A stretch of 45,199 nucleotides of DNA, from positions 1-45,199 of the forward strand of contig CAKQPF010000028.1 in the NCBI GenBank assembly GCA_934256705.1. Direction: 5' to 3'. The translations under genes were made by a program, and so were the position numbers. This document shows positions 33,320-41,775 of this stretch, in pieces. Numbering within the stretch: the first letter of the stretch is position 1; each line of letters opens with the position of its first letter. This DNA comes from an uncultured Prevotella sp. (GTDB lineage: Bacteria > Bacteroidota > Bacteroidia > Bacteroidales > Bacteroidaceae). The notes under the pieces are model-generated. The model was not told the origin of the DNA. It saw nothing but the letters and a program-made list of their open reading frames with translations, and did not search any database.

Positions 33320-33769
33320 TGATAATATAATAAGGTGTAATCAGCACATTTTGCAAATGAACGTGGAAACGGGCGTTTTGCTTACATATTGACAATCGAA
33401 GGTTTGCCAGGAACCGTGGAATGTCAAAAGGTTTTTACCGCCATTTGTAGTCTGAAGCATGATGCTTCGTTTGTTTTCTCTCATTGGAATCAGTCGTTGT
33501 GATTGTCGGAGTTTGAAATTCATATTGTAAGCAGATGTTTGCTTTTGCTTACAATGTGATATGTTTGAGATTCTGGTTTGGTCTCCGTTTCCAAGGGAAA
33601 TCTGTCCTTGCATCTTTAATCGGAAATAATATCAGGAAGTAACAATTTCTAACCATCAGATTCCTCTTCATGCTAAAAAAATCATGCTCTTTTATTGCAT
33701 TTAGGTTAAAATTGTTATGAAATTGACGATTATCCCACCTATTATTATGATTATATCATATTTTTTTCT
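33320..33769. other. Gene-free stretch upstream of hisH
   Basis: No gene was seen. Small local features are a GTAAGCA word at 33519 with a complementary TGCTTAC at 33549 (a possible hairpin of about 40 nt) and an AT-rich run before the promoter. The mRNA start expected from the box at 33770 makes this untranscribed spacer for the his operon. Confidence 0.5.
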
Positions 33770-33777
33770 TACCTTTG
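33770..33777 (+). promoter_or_regulatory. -7 promoter box of the hisHAFIE operon
   Basis: TACCTTTG followed by CA lies 39 bases before the hisH ATG. Confidence 0.75.
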
Positions 33778-33816
33778 CACGAAGTTTAAACCAACCAAGC
33801 CAAAATAGTACTTGAA

Positions 33817-34419
33817 ATGAAAGTTTCGATAGTGAAATATAACGCAGGAAACATCTTCTCGGTCATAAACGCTGTAAAGCGACTCGGAATAGAGCCTTTA
33901 TGGACTGACAATGCCGATGAACTGACAACTTCCGACTGCGTAATCTTCCCAGGGCAAGGCGAGGCGCGCAACGCTATGGGGTATCTCAAATCGCACAACC
34001 TCGACACGCTGATAGCAGACCTGAAGCAACCCGTGCTCGGAATCTGCATCGGGCAGCAGCTTCTGTGCAAGCATTCAGAGGAAGGCGACATAGACTGCAT
34101 CGGCATATTCCCGATCGACGTGAAAAGGTTTCAGCCTGTAAAGCACGAGCAGAAGGTGCCGGCTATGGGCTGGAATGCCATACACGACCTCAAGTCACCA
34201 CTCTTCAAAGGCTTGACTGAAAGAGATTATGTGTATTTCGTCCACTCATACTACTGCGAGATGTGCGAATACACCGCGGCAACAGCCGATTACATCATCC
34301 CTTACAGTGCTGCGTTGCAGAAAGACAATTTCTTCGCCACGCAGTTTCACCCGGAGAAAAGCGGTGTAGTGGGACACAAGATATTAAGTAACTTCATCGA
34401 AATAGCATCAGAAAAATGA
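33817..34419 (+). CDS. hisH: Imidazole glycerol phosphate synthase, glutaminase subunit
   Basis: HisH releases ammonia from glutamine and passes it to HisF. The 200-residue protein has the class I amidotransferase nucleophile in LGICIGQQLLC (Cys77) and the His-Glu pair in TQFHPEKSGVVGH near the C-terminus. The conserved start MKVSIVKYNAGN supports ATG 33817. It is the first gene of the operon and its stop overlaps the hisA start in ATGA. Confidence 0.97.
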   Translation: MKVSIVKYNAGNIFSVINAVKRLGIEPLWTDNADELTTSDCVIFPGQGEARNAMGYLKSHNLDTLIADLKQPVLGICIGQQLLCKHSEEGDIDCIGIFPIDVKRFQPVKHEQKVPAMGWNAIHDLKSPLFKGLTERDYVYFVHSYYCEMCEYTAATADYIIPYSAALQKDNFFATQFHPEKSGVVGHKILSNFIEIASEK

Positions 34420-35144
34420 TAGAACTCATCCCTGCCATCGACCTCATCGGAGGTAAATGCGTACGCCTGACCAAAGGTGATTATGACAGTAAAAAGGTTT
34501 ATAATGAAGACCCTGTGGCTCAGGCTAAAGAGTTTGAATCTATGGGATTCCGTCGTCTGCACGTCGTGGACCTTGACGGAGCCAAGAGCCATCACATCGT
34601 CAATGATGACGTTCTCCGCTCCATAACATCCGAGACCGGACTCATCGTGGATTTCGGAGGCGGCATAAAGACAGAAGAGGATATACAGAAGGCTTTCGAT
34701 GCCGGCGCAAGCATGGTGACTGTAGGCTCCATTGCCGTGACAAACCCCGAACTGTTCCTCTCATGGCTCGACAAATTCGGTCCAGAACGAATCATTCTCG
34801 GAGCAGACGTGCGCAATGGAATGGTCTCCATCAACGGATGGAAAGAGGACTCTTCCGTGTCTCTGATCGCTTTCCTGGAGGATTACATGAGTCACGGAGT
34901 GAAGTATGTGCTCTGTACGGAAATCTCAAAGGACGGCACCCTCTCTGGCCCTGCTATCGAACTCTACAAGAGCATCATGCAGACATACCCGGACATGCAC
35001 CTGATTGCATCGGGAGGCGTTTCATGCAATGAAGACATCGAAGCACTGGATGAGGCAGGAATCCCGGCAGTAGTATTCGGAAAGGCTTACTATGAAGGAA
35101 GAATCGACGTCGAAAAGCTCAGAAACTCTGGGCTGAAAGGATAA
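34416..35144 (+). CDS. hisA: ProFAR isomerase
   Basis: HisA isomerises the ribosyl sugar of ProFAR to PRFAR. The 242-residue beta/alpha-barrel protein shows IPAIDLIGGKCVRLTKGDY (5-23) with the catalytic Asp, GGGIKTEED and the second catalytic Asp in ISKDGTLSGP. Length is normal. It overlaps hisH by 4 bases and is followed by hisF after 41 bases. Confidence 0.97.
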   Translation: MIELIPAIDLIGGKCVRLTKGDYDSKKVYNEDPVAQAKEFESMGFRRLHVVDLDGAKSHHIVNDDVLRSITSETGLIVDFGGGIKTEEDIQKAFDAGASMVTVGSIAVTNPELFLSWLDKFGPERIILGADVRNGMVSINGWKEDSSVSLIAFLEDYMSHGVKYVLCTEISKDGTLSGPAIELYKSIMQTYPDMHLIASGGVSCNEDIEALDEAGIPAVVFGKAYYEGRIDVEKLRNSGLKG

Positions 35145-35185
35145 GAACCATAAAGTGAAGGTCTAATATTTATAAATATTTCAAC

Positions 35186-35941
35186 ATGCTTGCAAAACGC
35201 ATAATACCTTGCCTTGACGTAAAGAACGGTGAGACTGTAAAGGGAACCAACTTCGTGAACCTACGCTCTGCCGGCGACCCTGTGGCGCTCGGAAAAGCAT
35301 ACAGCGATGCCGGAGCTGACGAACTCGTCTATCTCGACATAACGGCTTCCCATGAAGGACGCAAGACTTTCACCGACATGGTGACGAGAGTAGCCCTCGA
35401 AATCAACATCCCGTTTACTGTCGGTGGTGGAATCAATGCCATTGAGGATGTGGACCGCATGCTCAGCGCTGGCGCCGACAAGGTCAGTATCAACAGTGCC
35501 GCACTCAGAAGGCCTGAATTCATCAATGAGATTGCAGCCAAATTCGGATCGCAGGTCTGCGTCTGCGCCATTGATGCCCGCAACGACGAGGACGGATGGC
35601 ACTGCTATCTCAACGGCGGCAGAATCAGAGTGGAACGCACTCTGACGGACTGGGCGAAGGAAGTGGCTGACAGAGGAGCTGGAGAAATCCTCTTCACGTC
35701 AATGGACCACGACGGCGTGAAGCAGGGCTTTGCCAATGAAGCCCTCGCACAGCTTGCAGATATGCTTCCTATTCCAGTGATTGCGAGCGGCGGTGCCGGC
35801 AGAAAAGAGCATTTCCGTGATGCCTTCCAGATAGGAAAAGCGGACGCTGCTCTCGCGGCAAGCGTATTCCATTTCGGTGAGATTTCAATCCCGGAGCTGA
35901 AGGAATATCTCCGCAAGGAAGGCGTCAACGTCAGGATTTAG
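35186..35941 (+). CDS. hisF: Imidazole glycerol phosphate synthase, cyclase subunit
   Basis: HisF uses ammonia from HisH to make imidazole glycerol phosphate and AICAR. The 251-residue barrel has RIIPCLDVKNGETVKGTNF (5-23) with the catalytic Asp, TVGGGINAIEDVDRML, and FTSMDHDGVKQGF with the second Asp. It is a homologue of HisA, which is encoded just upstream. Confidence 0.97.
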   Translation: MLAKRIIPCLDVKNGETVKGTNFVNLRSAGDPVALGKAYSDAGADELVYLDITASHEGRKTFTDMVTRVALEINIPFTVGGGINAIEDVDRMLSAGADKVSINSAALRRPEFINEIAAKFGSQVCVCAIDARNDEDGWHCYLNGGRIRVERTLTDWAKEVADRGAGEILFTSMDHDGVKQGFANEALAQLADMLPIPVIASGGAGRKEHFRDAFQIGKADAALAASVFHFGEISIPELKEYLRKEGVNVRI

Positions 35942-36013
35942 CTTGCCATCCAGCGCAGGAGTCTCTCCAAAAGCTCAATAAGGTAAAACAACAACGTAAG
36001 AACATAACACACT

Positions 36014-36325
36014 ATGAATGTAGATTTTACGAAAGGCAATGGTCTCGTGCCTGCCATTATTCAGGATGCAGTGACCAAGAATGTGCTCATGCTCGGTTAC
36101 ATGAATGAAGAATCTCTCGCCAAGACCCTCGAAACGAAGAAGGTGACTTTCTGGAGCCGCTCTCGCAACACGCTTTGGACAAAGGGTGAGACAAGTGGTA
36201 ATTTCCTCGACCTCGTGGATATAAAGGTCGATTGCGACAATGATACGCTGCTCGTAAAAGTCCATCCACATGGTCCTACCTGTCATACTGGAACTGACAC
36301 CTGCTGGGGAGAGGAGAACAAATAA
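36014..36325 (+). CDS. hisI: Phosphoribosyl-AMP cyclohydrolase
   Basis: This 103-residue protein is the cyclohydrolase alone: FWSRSRNTLWTKGETSGNF (about 51-69) with DCDNDTLLVK and the metal-binding Cys in PTCHTGTDTCW at the C-terminus. It opens the purine ring of PR-AMP in step three of histidine synthesis. In many Bacteroidota HisI and HisE form one bifunctional protein; here the frame ends at 36325 and hisE starts separately at 36411, so they are separate genes. The termination after CWGEENK looks natural and not like a broken fusion. Confidence 0.95.
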   Translation: MNVDFTKGNGLVPAIIQDAVTKNVLMLGYMNEESLAKTLETKKVTFWSRSRNTLWTKGETSGNFLDLVDIKVDCDNDTLLVKVHPHGPTCHTGTDTCWGEENK

Positions 36326-36410
36326 CTGCAATTCGATTGCAATCTCCTGTCTTTTCATGGCAAGACCGCTTACATTCACAAAGCAAAACATTAAACACAA
36401 TAATAAGAAA

Positions 36411-36725
36411 ATGGAAGAGAAAAATCCACTTTTGTTCCTTAGCGAACTACAAGACTTCATAGAGAAGCGTCATGAAGAAATGCCTGAAGGCTCTTACACC
36501 ACCAGCCTTTTCAATGACGGACTCAACAGAATGGCACAGAAAGTCGGTGAGGAAGCCCTCGAACTCGTCATCGAAGCCACCAACGGAACCAACGACCGCC
36601 TTATTTACGAAGGCGCTGACATGTTCTATCACCTCATAGTCCTTCTCACCAGCAAAGGACTTCGCATAGAGGATCTTGCAAGAGAGCTCGCAGTGCGCCA
36701 CGACCCTAATTGGCACAAGCACTAA
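36411..36725 (+). CDS. hisE: Phosphoribosyl-ATP pyrophosphatase
   Basis: The 104-residue all-helical protein removes pyrophosphate from PR-ATP. It shows SYTTSLFNDGLNRMAQKVGE (about 27-46), the MazG/HisE-type EExxE-like metal site EEALELVIEA, and YEGADMFYHLIVLL. ATG 36411 was chosen because family similarity starts at MEEKNPLLFLSEL; the open frame extends upstream without similarity. It lies 85 bases after hisI and ends the operon; a MITE-like element follows. Confidence 0.95.
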   Translation: MEEKNPLLFLSELQDFIEKRHEEMPEGSYTTSLFNDGLNRMAQKVGEEALELVIEATNGTNDRLIYEGADMFYHLIVLLTSKGLRIEDLARELAVRHDPNWHKH

Positions 36726-36780
36726 TCCGAGAGTCTGCTCTCCGCTCCATCTTCCGGCATTGGATTAAGGGTGATTCTAA

Positions 36781-36980
36781 TTTAGGGCGGTTCTATAAAT
36801 TAGCTTTGTTACATTTCGAGGCTGTTTTCGAGATCAAAGTGCAAGTGAGCGAAGGAGTTATGCGGTGCATAACGACTGAACGAACTTACGCTTTGAGCCG
36901 AAAAAAAACGAAAGATAACAAAACGTCACATACTAAATGACTTCCTTATAAACGGTGGTAATTTATAGAACCGCCCTTAA
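36781..36980. mobile_element. MITE-like element, about 200 bp
   Basis: The terminal inverted repeats at 36781-36802 and 36959-36980 share 19 exact bases (AGGGCGGTTCTATAAATTA). The inside has no frame of note but contains a perfect hairpin GTTATGC-GGT-GCATAAC and a wider imperfect stem (CAAAG with CTTTG). Such short, non-coding, inverted-repeat-ended units are typical of MITEs. No clear target duplication was found, and the mobilising transposase is not evident here. Confidence 0.65.
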
Positions 36981-37019
36981 GACTAATATAACGGTGGTAA
37001 TTCATAGAACCGCCCTTAA
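36951..37019 (+). repeat. Direct repeat of the MITE right end
   Basis: The 30-bp sequence at 36951-36980 (starting AACGGTGGTAATTTATAG) recurs with one change at 36990-37019. The extra copy lies just outside the MITE-like element, 31 bases before ftsE. Confidence 0.85.
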
Positions 37020-37049
37020 CAATAATACTCTAAACGTCTAAGTATCAAA

Positions 37050-37730
37050 GTGTCACTAATAGATTACAACAAAGTCAATATCTATCATCAGGATGGTGAT
37101 AAAGTTCTCGAAAATGTTGATTTCAAAGTCAACGAAGGAGAATTTATTTATATAATAGGCAAAGTGGGCTCAGGCAAGAGTTCGCTCCTGCGAAGCATCT
37201 ATGCCGAGCTCGACATCGAAGAGGCTGGGAATGCTCTCGTATTGGGACGTGATATGATGAAGCTCAAGCGCAAGGAAATACCTGCTCTGCGTCGCGAGTT
37301 GGGCATCATATTCCAGAATTTCCTTCTGCTCACTGACAGGTCTGTCTGTCAGAACCTGGAGTTCGTGCTCAAAGCCACTGGATGGAAAAAGGAGAATATA
37401 GACAATCGTATCGACGAAGTGCTCGAAAGCGTGGGAATGACCGACGCCAAACACAAGATGCCTTACCAACTCTCTGGCGGTGAGCAGCAGCGTATTGCAA
37501 TCGCCCGGTCAATCCTCAACAATCCCAAGGTGATTCTCGCTGATGAGCCTACCGGCAATCTTGACCCTGAGACGGCTGACAATATCGTGGCTCTCCTGAA
37601 GGAAATCACTGCCACAGGTACAGCCGTGGTGATGACCACGCACAATATCCCGATGCTTGACAAGTTTCCGGGAATCGTCTATCAGTGTCAGGACAGGAAG
37701 TTGGAAGACATCACCGAGCAATACAGATAA
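37050..37730 (+). CDS. ftsE: Cell division ATP-binding protein FtsE
   Basis: The 226-residue ABC ATPase has Walker A GKVGSGKSS (37-45), the signature LSGGEQQR (141-148), Walker B VILADEP (161-167) and the H-loop TTHN. The overall sequence and lack of extra domains fit FtsE, which with FtsX controls septal peptidoglycan hydrolysis. No ftsX gene is adjacent. The start is GTG 37050: an in-frame stop lies at 37023 and no ATG is available before the conserved IDYNKVNIYHQ. It lies 31 bases after the repeated MITE end, so its promoter may lie in or before that element. Confidence 0.88.
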   Translation: MSLIDYNKVNIYHQDGDKVLENVDFKVNEGEFIYIIGKVGSGKSSLLRSIYAELDIEEAGNALVLGRDMMKLKRKEIPALRRELGIIFQNFLLLTDRSVCQNLEFVLKATGWKKENIDNRIDEVLESVGMTDAKHKMPYQLSGGEQQRIAIARSILNNPKVILADEPTGNLDPETADNIVALLKEITATGTAVVMTTHNIPMLDKFPGIVYQCQDRKLEDITEQYR

Positions 37731-37871
37731 GGTGGTTGCCTGGTCATTCTGTTGTATTGTGGTCTTGTCGTTTTGTGGTCTTGATGACAGTCAGCTGCAA
37801 ACTCATTCTGCAAACGACAAAATGACAATACAACAAAACAACTAAACAACAAAACAACTAAACAACAAAAA
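37731..37871. repeat. GT-arm/AC-arm inverted repeat between ftsE and lysC
   Basis: The left arm (37731-37784) has words such as TTGTGGTCTTGTCGTTTTG. The right arm (37811-37871) has the 16-base word CAACAAAACAACTAAA twice in tandem, just before lysC. Confidence 0.65.
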
Positions 37872-37884
37872 AAGTCACAAGAAC

Positions 37885-39204
37885 ATGAAAGTAATGAAAT
37901 TCGGAGGTACTTCCGTAGGCACACCACAGCGTATGCAGGATGTATCTCAACTCATAACAAAGTCTGGAGAGCCTACATTCGTCGTGCTCTCTGCTATGTC
38001 CGGAACCACAAACTCTCTCATCGAGGTATGCGATTACCTCTACAAGAAAAATTCTGACGGTGCCAACGAGGTAATCAACACCCTCGAAAAGAAATACATG
38101 AAGCACGTGGACGAACTCTATTCCACCGATGAAATGAAGGAGACCACACGCAAGTTCTTCGCTGACGAGTTCCGTTACCTGCGTAGCTTCACCAAGGATA
38201 TCTTCACCAGCTTTGAAGAGAGAATCATCGTAGCCCAGGGCGAGGTGATCAGCACCAACATGGTTGTCAACTATCTCAAGGAAATCGGCGTAAAGGCTTT
38301 GCTCATCGACGCTCTCGACTTCATGCGCACTGACAAGAATGCCGAACCAGACGCGCCTTACATCAAGGAGCATCTCTCTGAGATAATGGCCGCAAACAAA
38401 GGCTATCAGATTTATATGACCCAGGGATTCATCTGCCGAAATGCCTACGGAGAGGTGGACAATCTCCAGCGCGGAGGCTCTGACTATACCGCTTCACTCA
38501 TCGGTGCGGCTCTCATGGCTGATGAAATCATCATCTGGACCGACATCGACGGAATGCACAACAATGACCCTCGCATCGTGGATAAGACGGATGCAGTGCA
38601 TCAGCTGCATTTCGAAGAAGCTGCAGAACTGGCTTATTTCGGTGCTAAGATTCTTCATCCTACCTGCGTACAGCCAGCCAAGTTTGCCGGAATCCCTGTC
38701 AGAATCAAGAACACCATGGACCCGGAGGCCGACGGAACCGTTATCAACAACACCCTGAAGCGCTGCTCCATCAAAGCCGTTGCTGCCAAAGACAACATAA
38801 TGGCCATCAAGATCAAGTCTTCACGCATGCTTCTCGCTACAGGGTTCCTGCGCAAGGTGTTTGAAATCTTCGAGAACTACAACACTCCCATCGACATGGT
38901 CACCACATCTGAGGTGGGAATCAGCGTAAGCATCGATAAGTCAACACATCTCGAACAGATAGTCGATGAACTGAAGAAGTACGGCACTGTAACAGTTGAC
39001 AAGGACATGTGCATCATCTGCGTAGTAGGCGACCTCGAATGGAACAACGTAGGATTCGAGACTCTTGCCACTGACGCTATGCGTGACATCCCTGTGAGAA
39101 TGATCTCATACGGCGGCTCCAACTACAACATCTCTTTCCTCATCAAGGAAGAGGACAAGAAGAGAGCATTGCAGAATCTCTCCGCTGAACTGTTCAATAA
39201 ATAA
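37885..39204 (+). CDS. lysC: Aspartate kinase, monofunctional
   Basis: The 439-residue enzyme phosphorylates aspartate and is the second aspartokinase in the window. It has MKFGGTSVGTPQRM (4-17), the LQRGGSDYTASL site (about 194-205), WTDIDGMHNNDPR, and a C-terminal regulatory ACT region (about 300-439) with VTTSEVGISVSIDK. Placement directly ahead of lysA points to the lysine/diaminopimelate branch. It lacks the homoserine dehydrogenase part found in ThrA. A three-way-junction-like inverted repeat lies between it and lysA. Confidence 0.95.
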   Translation: MKVMKFGGTSVGTPQRMQDVSQLITKSGEPTFVVLSAMSGTTNSLIEVCDYLYKKNSDGANEVINTLEKKYMKHVDELYSTDEMKETTRKFFADEFRYLRSFTKDIFTSFEERIIVAQGEVISTNMVVNYLKEIGVKALLIDALDFMRTDKNAEPDAPYIKEHLSEIMAANKGYQIYMTQGFICRNAYGEVDNLQRGGSDYTASLIGAALMADEIIIWTDIDGMHNNDPRIVDKTDAVHQLHFEEAAELAYFGAKILHPTCVQPAKFAGIPVRIKNTMDPEADGTVINNTLKRCSIKAVAAKDNIMAIKIKSSRMLLATGFLRKVFEIFENYNTPIDMVTTSEVGISVSIDKSTHLEQIVDELKKYGTVTVDKDMCIICVVGDLEWNNVGFETLATDAMRDIPVRMISYGGSNYNISFLIKEEDKKRALQNLSAELFNK

Positions 39205-39213
39205 TCTCCGGAA

Positions 39214-39299
39214 TCATATCCCTCAGTCTCCTGAAGAAAGAAGCCATTTCTTTCTGGTGTGAATGCAATACTCTCACCAAGTGGACTTGAGGGATATGA
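39214..39299 (+). repeat. Three-way-junction inverted repeat between lysC and lysA
   Basis: TCATATCCCTCA (39214-39225) pairs exactly with 39288-39299. Inside are two hairpins: AGAAAG (39235-39240) with CTTTCT (39250-39255), and GGTG (39256-39259) with CACC (39275-39278), the latter extended by GA and TC. It could be a structured RNA, a partial terminator or a small mobile unit. Confidence 0.65.
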
Positions 39300-39356
39300 A
39301 TCGGTAAAGCAACAACACGACACACAATAATAATACTACATTATACGTTAGATAGA

Positions 39357-40517
39357 ATGAACAAAGGCTCATTTCCAATAGATAAATTTAATGGCATTCA
39401 GACTCCTTTCTATTATTATGACAGAGAGATTCTTGATGCCACTCTGAAAGAGATACATGAGGAGATAGACAGACACGACAACTTCCACGTGCATTATGCC
39501 ATAAAGGCGAATGCCAACAGTTCTGTACTGAAGATAATCAAGAATGCCGGACTCGGAGTTGACTGTGTCAGCGGTGGTGAGATACAGGCTGCACTCGATG
39601 CAGGATTTGACGCTGACAAGATTGTCTTTGCCGGAGTAGGAAAGGCTGACTGGGAGATTATCCTCGCCCTTGATGCTGGAATCTTCTGTTTCAATGTCGA
39701 AAGCCTTGAAGAACTCCACATCATCGACTCCATAGCATCGGCAAAGGACAAGATTGCAAGGGTCTGCTTCCGTATCAATCCTGACGTGGGAGCGCATACT
39801 CATGCCAACATCACCACCGGACTCGCTGAGAATAAGTTCGGCATCCCAATGGAAGACATGGAGAAAGCCATCCATGAGGCTGAGAATCTGGGCAATATAG
39901 AGTTCCTCGGACTCCATTTCCACATTGGCAGCCAAATCCTTGAGATGAATGATTTCGAGGCTCTCTGCGTCAGAATCAACGAATTGCTCGACCGCCTTGC
40001 CAAGCAAGGCATTGAGGTAAGAATCATAAATGTAGGCGGCGGACTGGGAATTGATTATGATGACCCTAACGGACATCCGGTTCCAGACTTCAAAGCCTAT
40101 TTCGACACCTATGCCAATGGGCTCAACCTAAAGTCTGGTCAGGAGGTTCATTTTGAGTTGGGCAGGTCGGTAGTTGGACAGATGGGCTCCCTCATCACCC
40201 GTCTCCTTTACACGAAGCAGGGCAAGCACAAGCAGTTTGCCATCGTGGACGGAGGAATGACAGACCTCATCCGTCCGGCTCTCTATCAGGCTCACCACAA
40301 GATAGAGAACATCTCAAGTGATGAAAGCATACGGAAATACGACGTGGTAGGTCCGATATGCGAATCAAGTGACGTATTCGGCAAAGGCATAGAACTCAAC
40401 GAATGCCGTCGTGGCGACCTGATAGCCTTGCGTTCTGCCGGTGCTTATGGTGAGATTATGGCTTCACAGTACAACTGCCGCCGCCTGCCTGTCGGCATAA
40501 TGTCTGATGAACTGTAA
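39357..40517 (+). CDS. lysA: Diaminopimelate decarboxylase
   Basis: LysA makes lysine from meso-diaminopimelate. The 386-residue PLP enzyme has the cofactor lysine in HVHYAIKANANSS (Lys50), the FGIPMEDMEKA and GLHFHIGSQI segments, INVGGGLGIDYDD and the C-terminal CESSDVFGKG catalytic Cys region followed by GAYGEIMAS. Length is slightly short but within the range of Bacteroidota enzymes. It is followed 49 bases later by two glycosyltransferases, likely in the same transcript. Confidence 0.96.
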   Translation: MNKGSFPIDKFNGIQTPFYYYDREILDATLKEIHEEIDRHDNFHVHYAIKANANSSVLKIIKNAGLGVDCVSGGEIQAALDAGFDADKIVFAGVGKADWEIILALDAGIFCFNVESLEELHIIDSIASAKDKIARVCFRINPDVGAHTHANITTGLAENKFGIPMEDMEKAIHEAENLGNIEFLGLHFHIGSQILEMNDFEALCVRINELLDRLAKQGIEVRIINVGGGLGIDYDDPNGHPVPDFKAYFDTYANGLNLKSGQEVHFELGRSVVGQMGSLITRLLYTKQGKHKQFAIVDGGMTDLIRPALYQAHHKIENISSDESIRKYDVVGPICESSDVFGKGIELNECRRGDLIALRSAGAYGEIMASQYNCRRLPVGIMSDEL

Positions 40518-40566
40518 TTCTCATTACGTAGATATCAAGGACATTGCAAGTAAATCATTTAGATAA

Positions 40567-41775
40567 ATGCAAGATATTACAACCATAACAATAATCGTAT
40601 GCATAGCGACACTATTCCTGTCAATAGTGTCGCCCATGTTCAATGCGCTCTTCAGAGCTCCTGAACACAGAGAAAACACACCTGAACAGAATGAAGACAA
40701 CGCCGACAGTGACGGAGAAAACCATGAAGACAATGCCTATAACACGGAAACCATAAAAGGTAACAACCCTATAAGCGTCGTGATTATCGCCCATGATAAT
40801 GCCCCCGAACTTGAGAAGAGCCTACCTTCTTACCTCTCACAAGCCTACAATTCTGATTATGAAGTCATTGTGGTGGCTGATGAAAGTGATTCTGAAACCG
40901 ATGATGTAATCAAGCGATTTTCTAATCATCAGAGCCTCTACGCCACTTTCCTGCCTCATTCCTCACGTTACATCAGCAGAAAGAAACTGGCCATCACGCT
41001 CGGAATCAAGGCAGCAAAGTATCCTTGGGTAATCGTGACGGACGCATGGTGCAAGCCGGAAGATGACAGATGGCTCAGCAGCTTTGCCCATTTCTGTTCT
41101 GACGACAGAGAGATAGTAATCGGACACACATTCTATGGCGATGATGCTCCGATGGCTTATCAATATGAACACACCGTCCACGCTGCCTATAACCTTCGCT
41201 CCGCAGCAAAAGGAAAGGCCATTACGACCAATTCCCCGCTCGTGGCAATAAGGAAAGAAATCTTCATGAGGGAGAACGGATTCCTCGGCAATCTCAAGTT
41301 TGTTCGTGGAGAATACGCATTCCTCGTCAATAAATTCTCCAATGACGAGAATACCGCTGTAGCCCTTGCTCCATCTTCATTCCTGAAAGAAGATACTCCG
41401 TTCAGGAAAAGATGGGTCAACAACCATCTCTTTGCTATCAATGCACAAGGCAGTCTGAACGGATTCTACAAACTTAGAATACTCTACCAAGTGGATAAAG
41501 GACTGATGCACCTGTGTAATCTCGCTGTAATTGCCGGAATCGTCTATGGTGCTGTCGAGCATGACTGGATAGCCGTTGGAGCAAGTATCTTCGCTTTCAT
41601 CGTGGAATATGCTCTCAGATCATTCTTCTCTCGCAAGGCTCTCAGTTCTTTCCGTGCAAACGTTCCGTTGCTGATGGTTCCGCTATTCGATTTCATCCAG
41701 CCTCTGAAAGACTTGTTCTGGAGGATAAAATACAGATTTGCTGACAAATTAGACTTTATCACGCATAAGATATAA
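40567..41775 (+). CDS. Membrane-anchored family 2 glycosyltransferase
   Basis: The 402-residue protein has an N-terminal transmembrane segment (about 6-27), an acidic Asn/Glu/Asp-rich linker (about 33-65), and a GT-A fold domain starting ISVVIIAHDNAPELEKSLPS, with VVADESDSETDD and VTDAWCKPEDD as the likely metal- and donor-binding region. Two further hydrophobic segments near 308-345 precede the C-terminus. Family 2 enzymes transfer sugars onto lipid or glycan acceptors; the acceptor is unknown. Its stop overlaps the next gene's start in TAATG, indicating joint expression. Confidence 0.85.
   Translation: MQDITTITIIVCIATLFLSIVSPMFNALFRAPEHRENTPEQNEDNADSDGENHEDNAYNTETIKGNNPISVVIIAHDNAPELEKSLPSYLSQAYNSDYEVIVVADESDSETDDVIKRFSNHQSLYATFLPHSSRYISRKKLAITLGIKAAKYPWVIVTDAWCKPEDDRWLSSFAHFCSDDREIVIGHTFYGDDAPMAYQYEHTVHAAYNLRSAAKGKAITTNSPLVAIRKEIFMRENGFLGNLKFVRGEYAFLVNKFSNDENTAVALAPSSFLKEDTPFRKRWVNNHLFAINAQGSLNGFYKLRILYQVDKGLMHLCNLAVIAGIVYGAVEHDWIAVGASIFAFIVEYALRSFFSRKALSSFRANVPLLMVPLFDFIQPLKDLFWRIKYRFADKLDFITHKI

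Noticed and set aside
36270..36725. HisE with a long N-terminal extension starting at 36270
   Set aside because: The extra part overlaps the end of hisI in another frame and has no HisE similarity; ATG 36411 fits the family.
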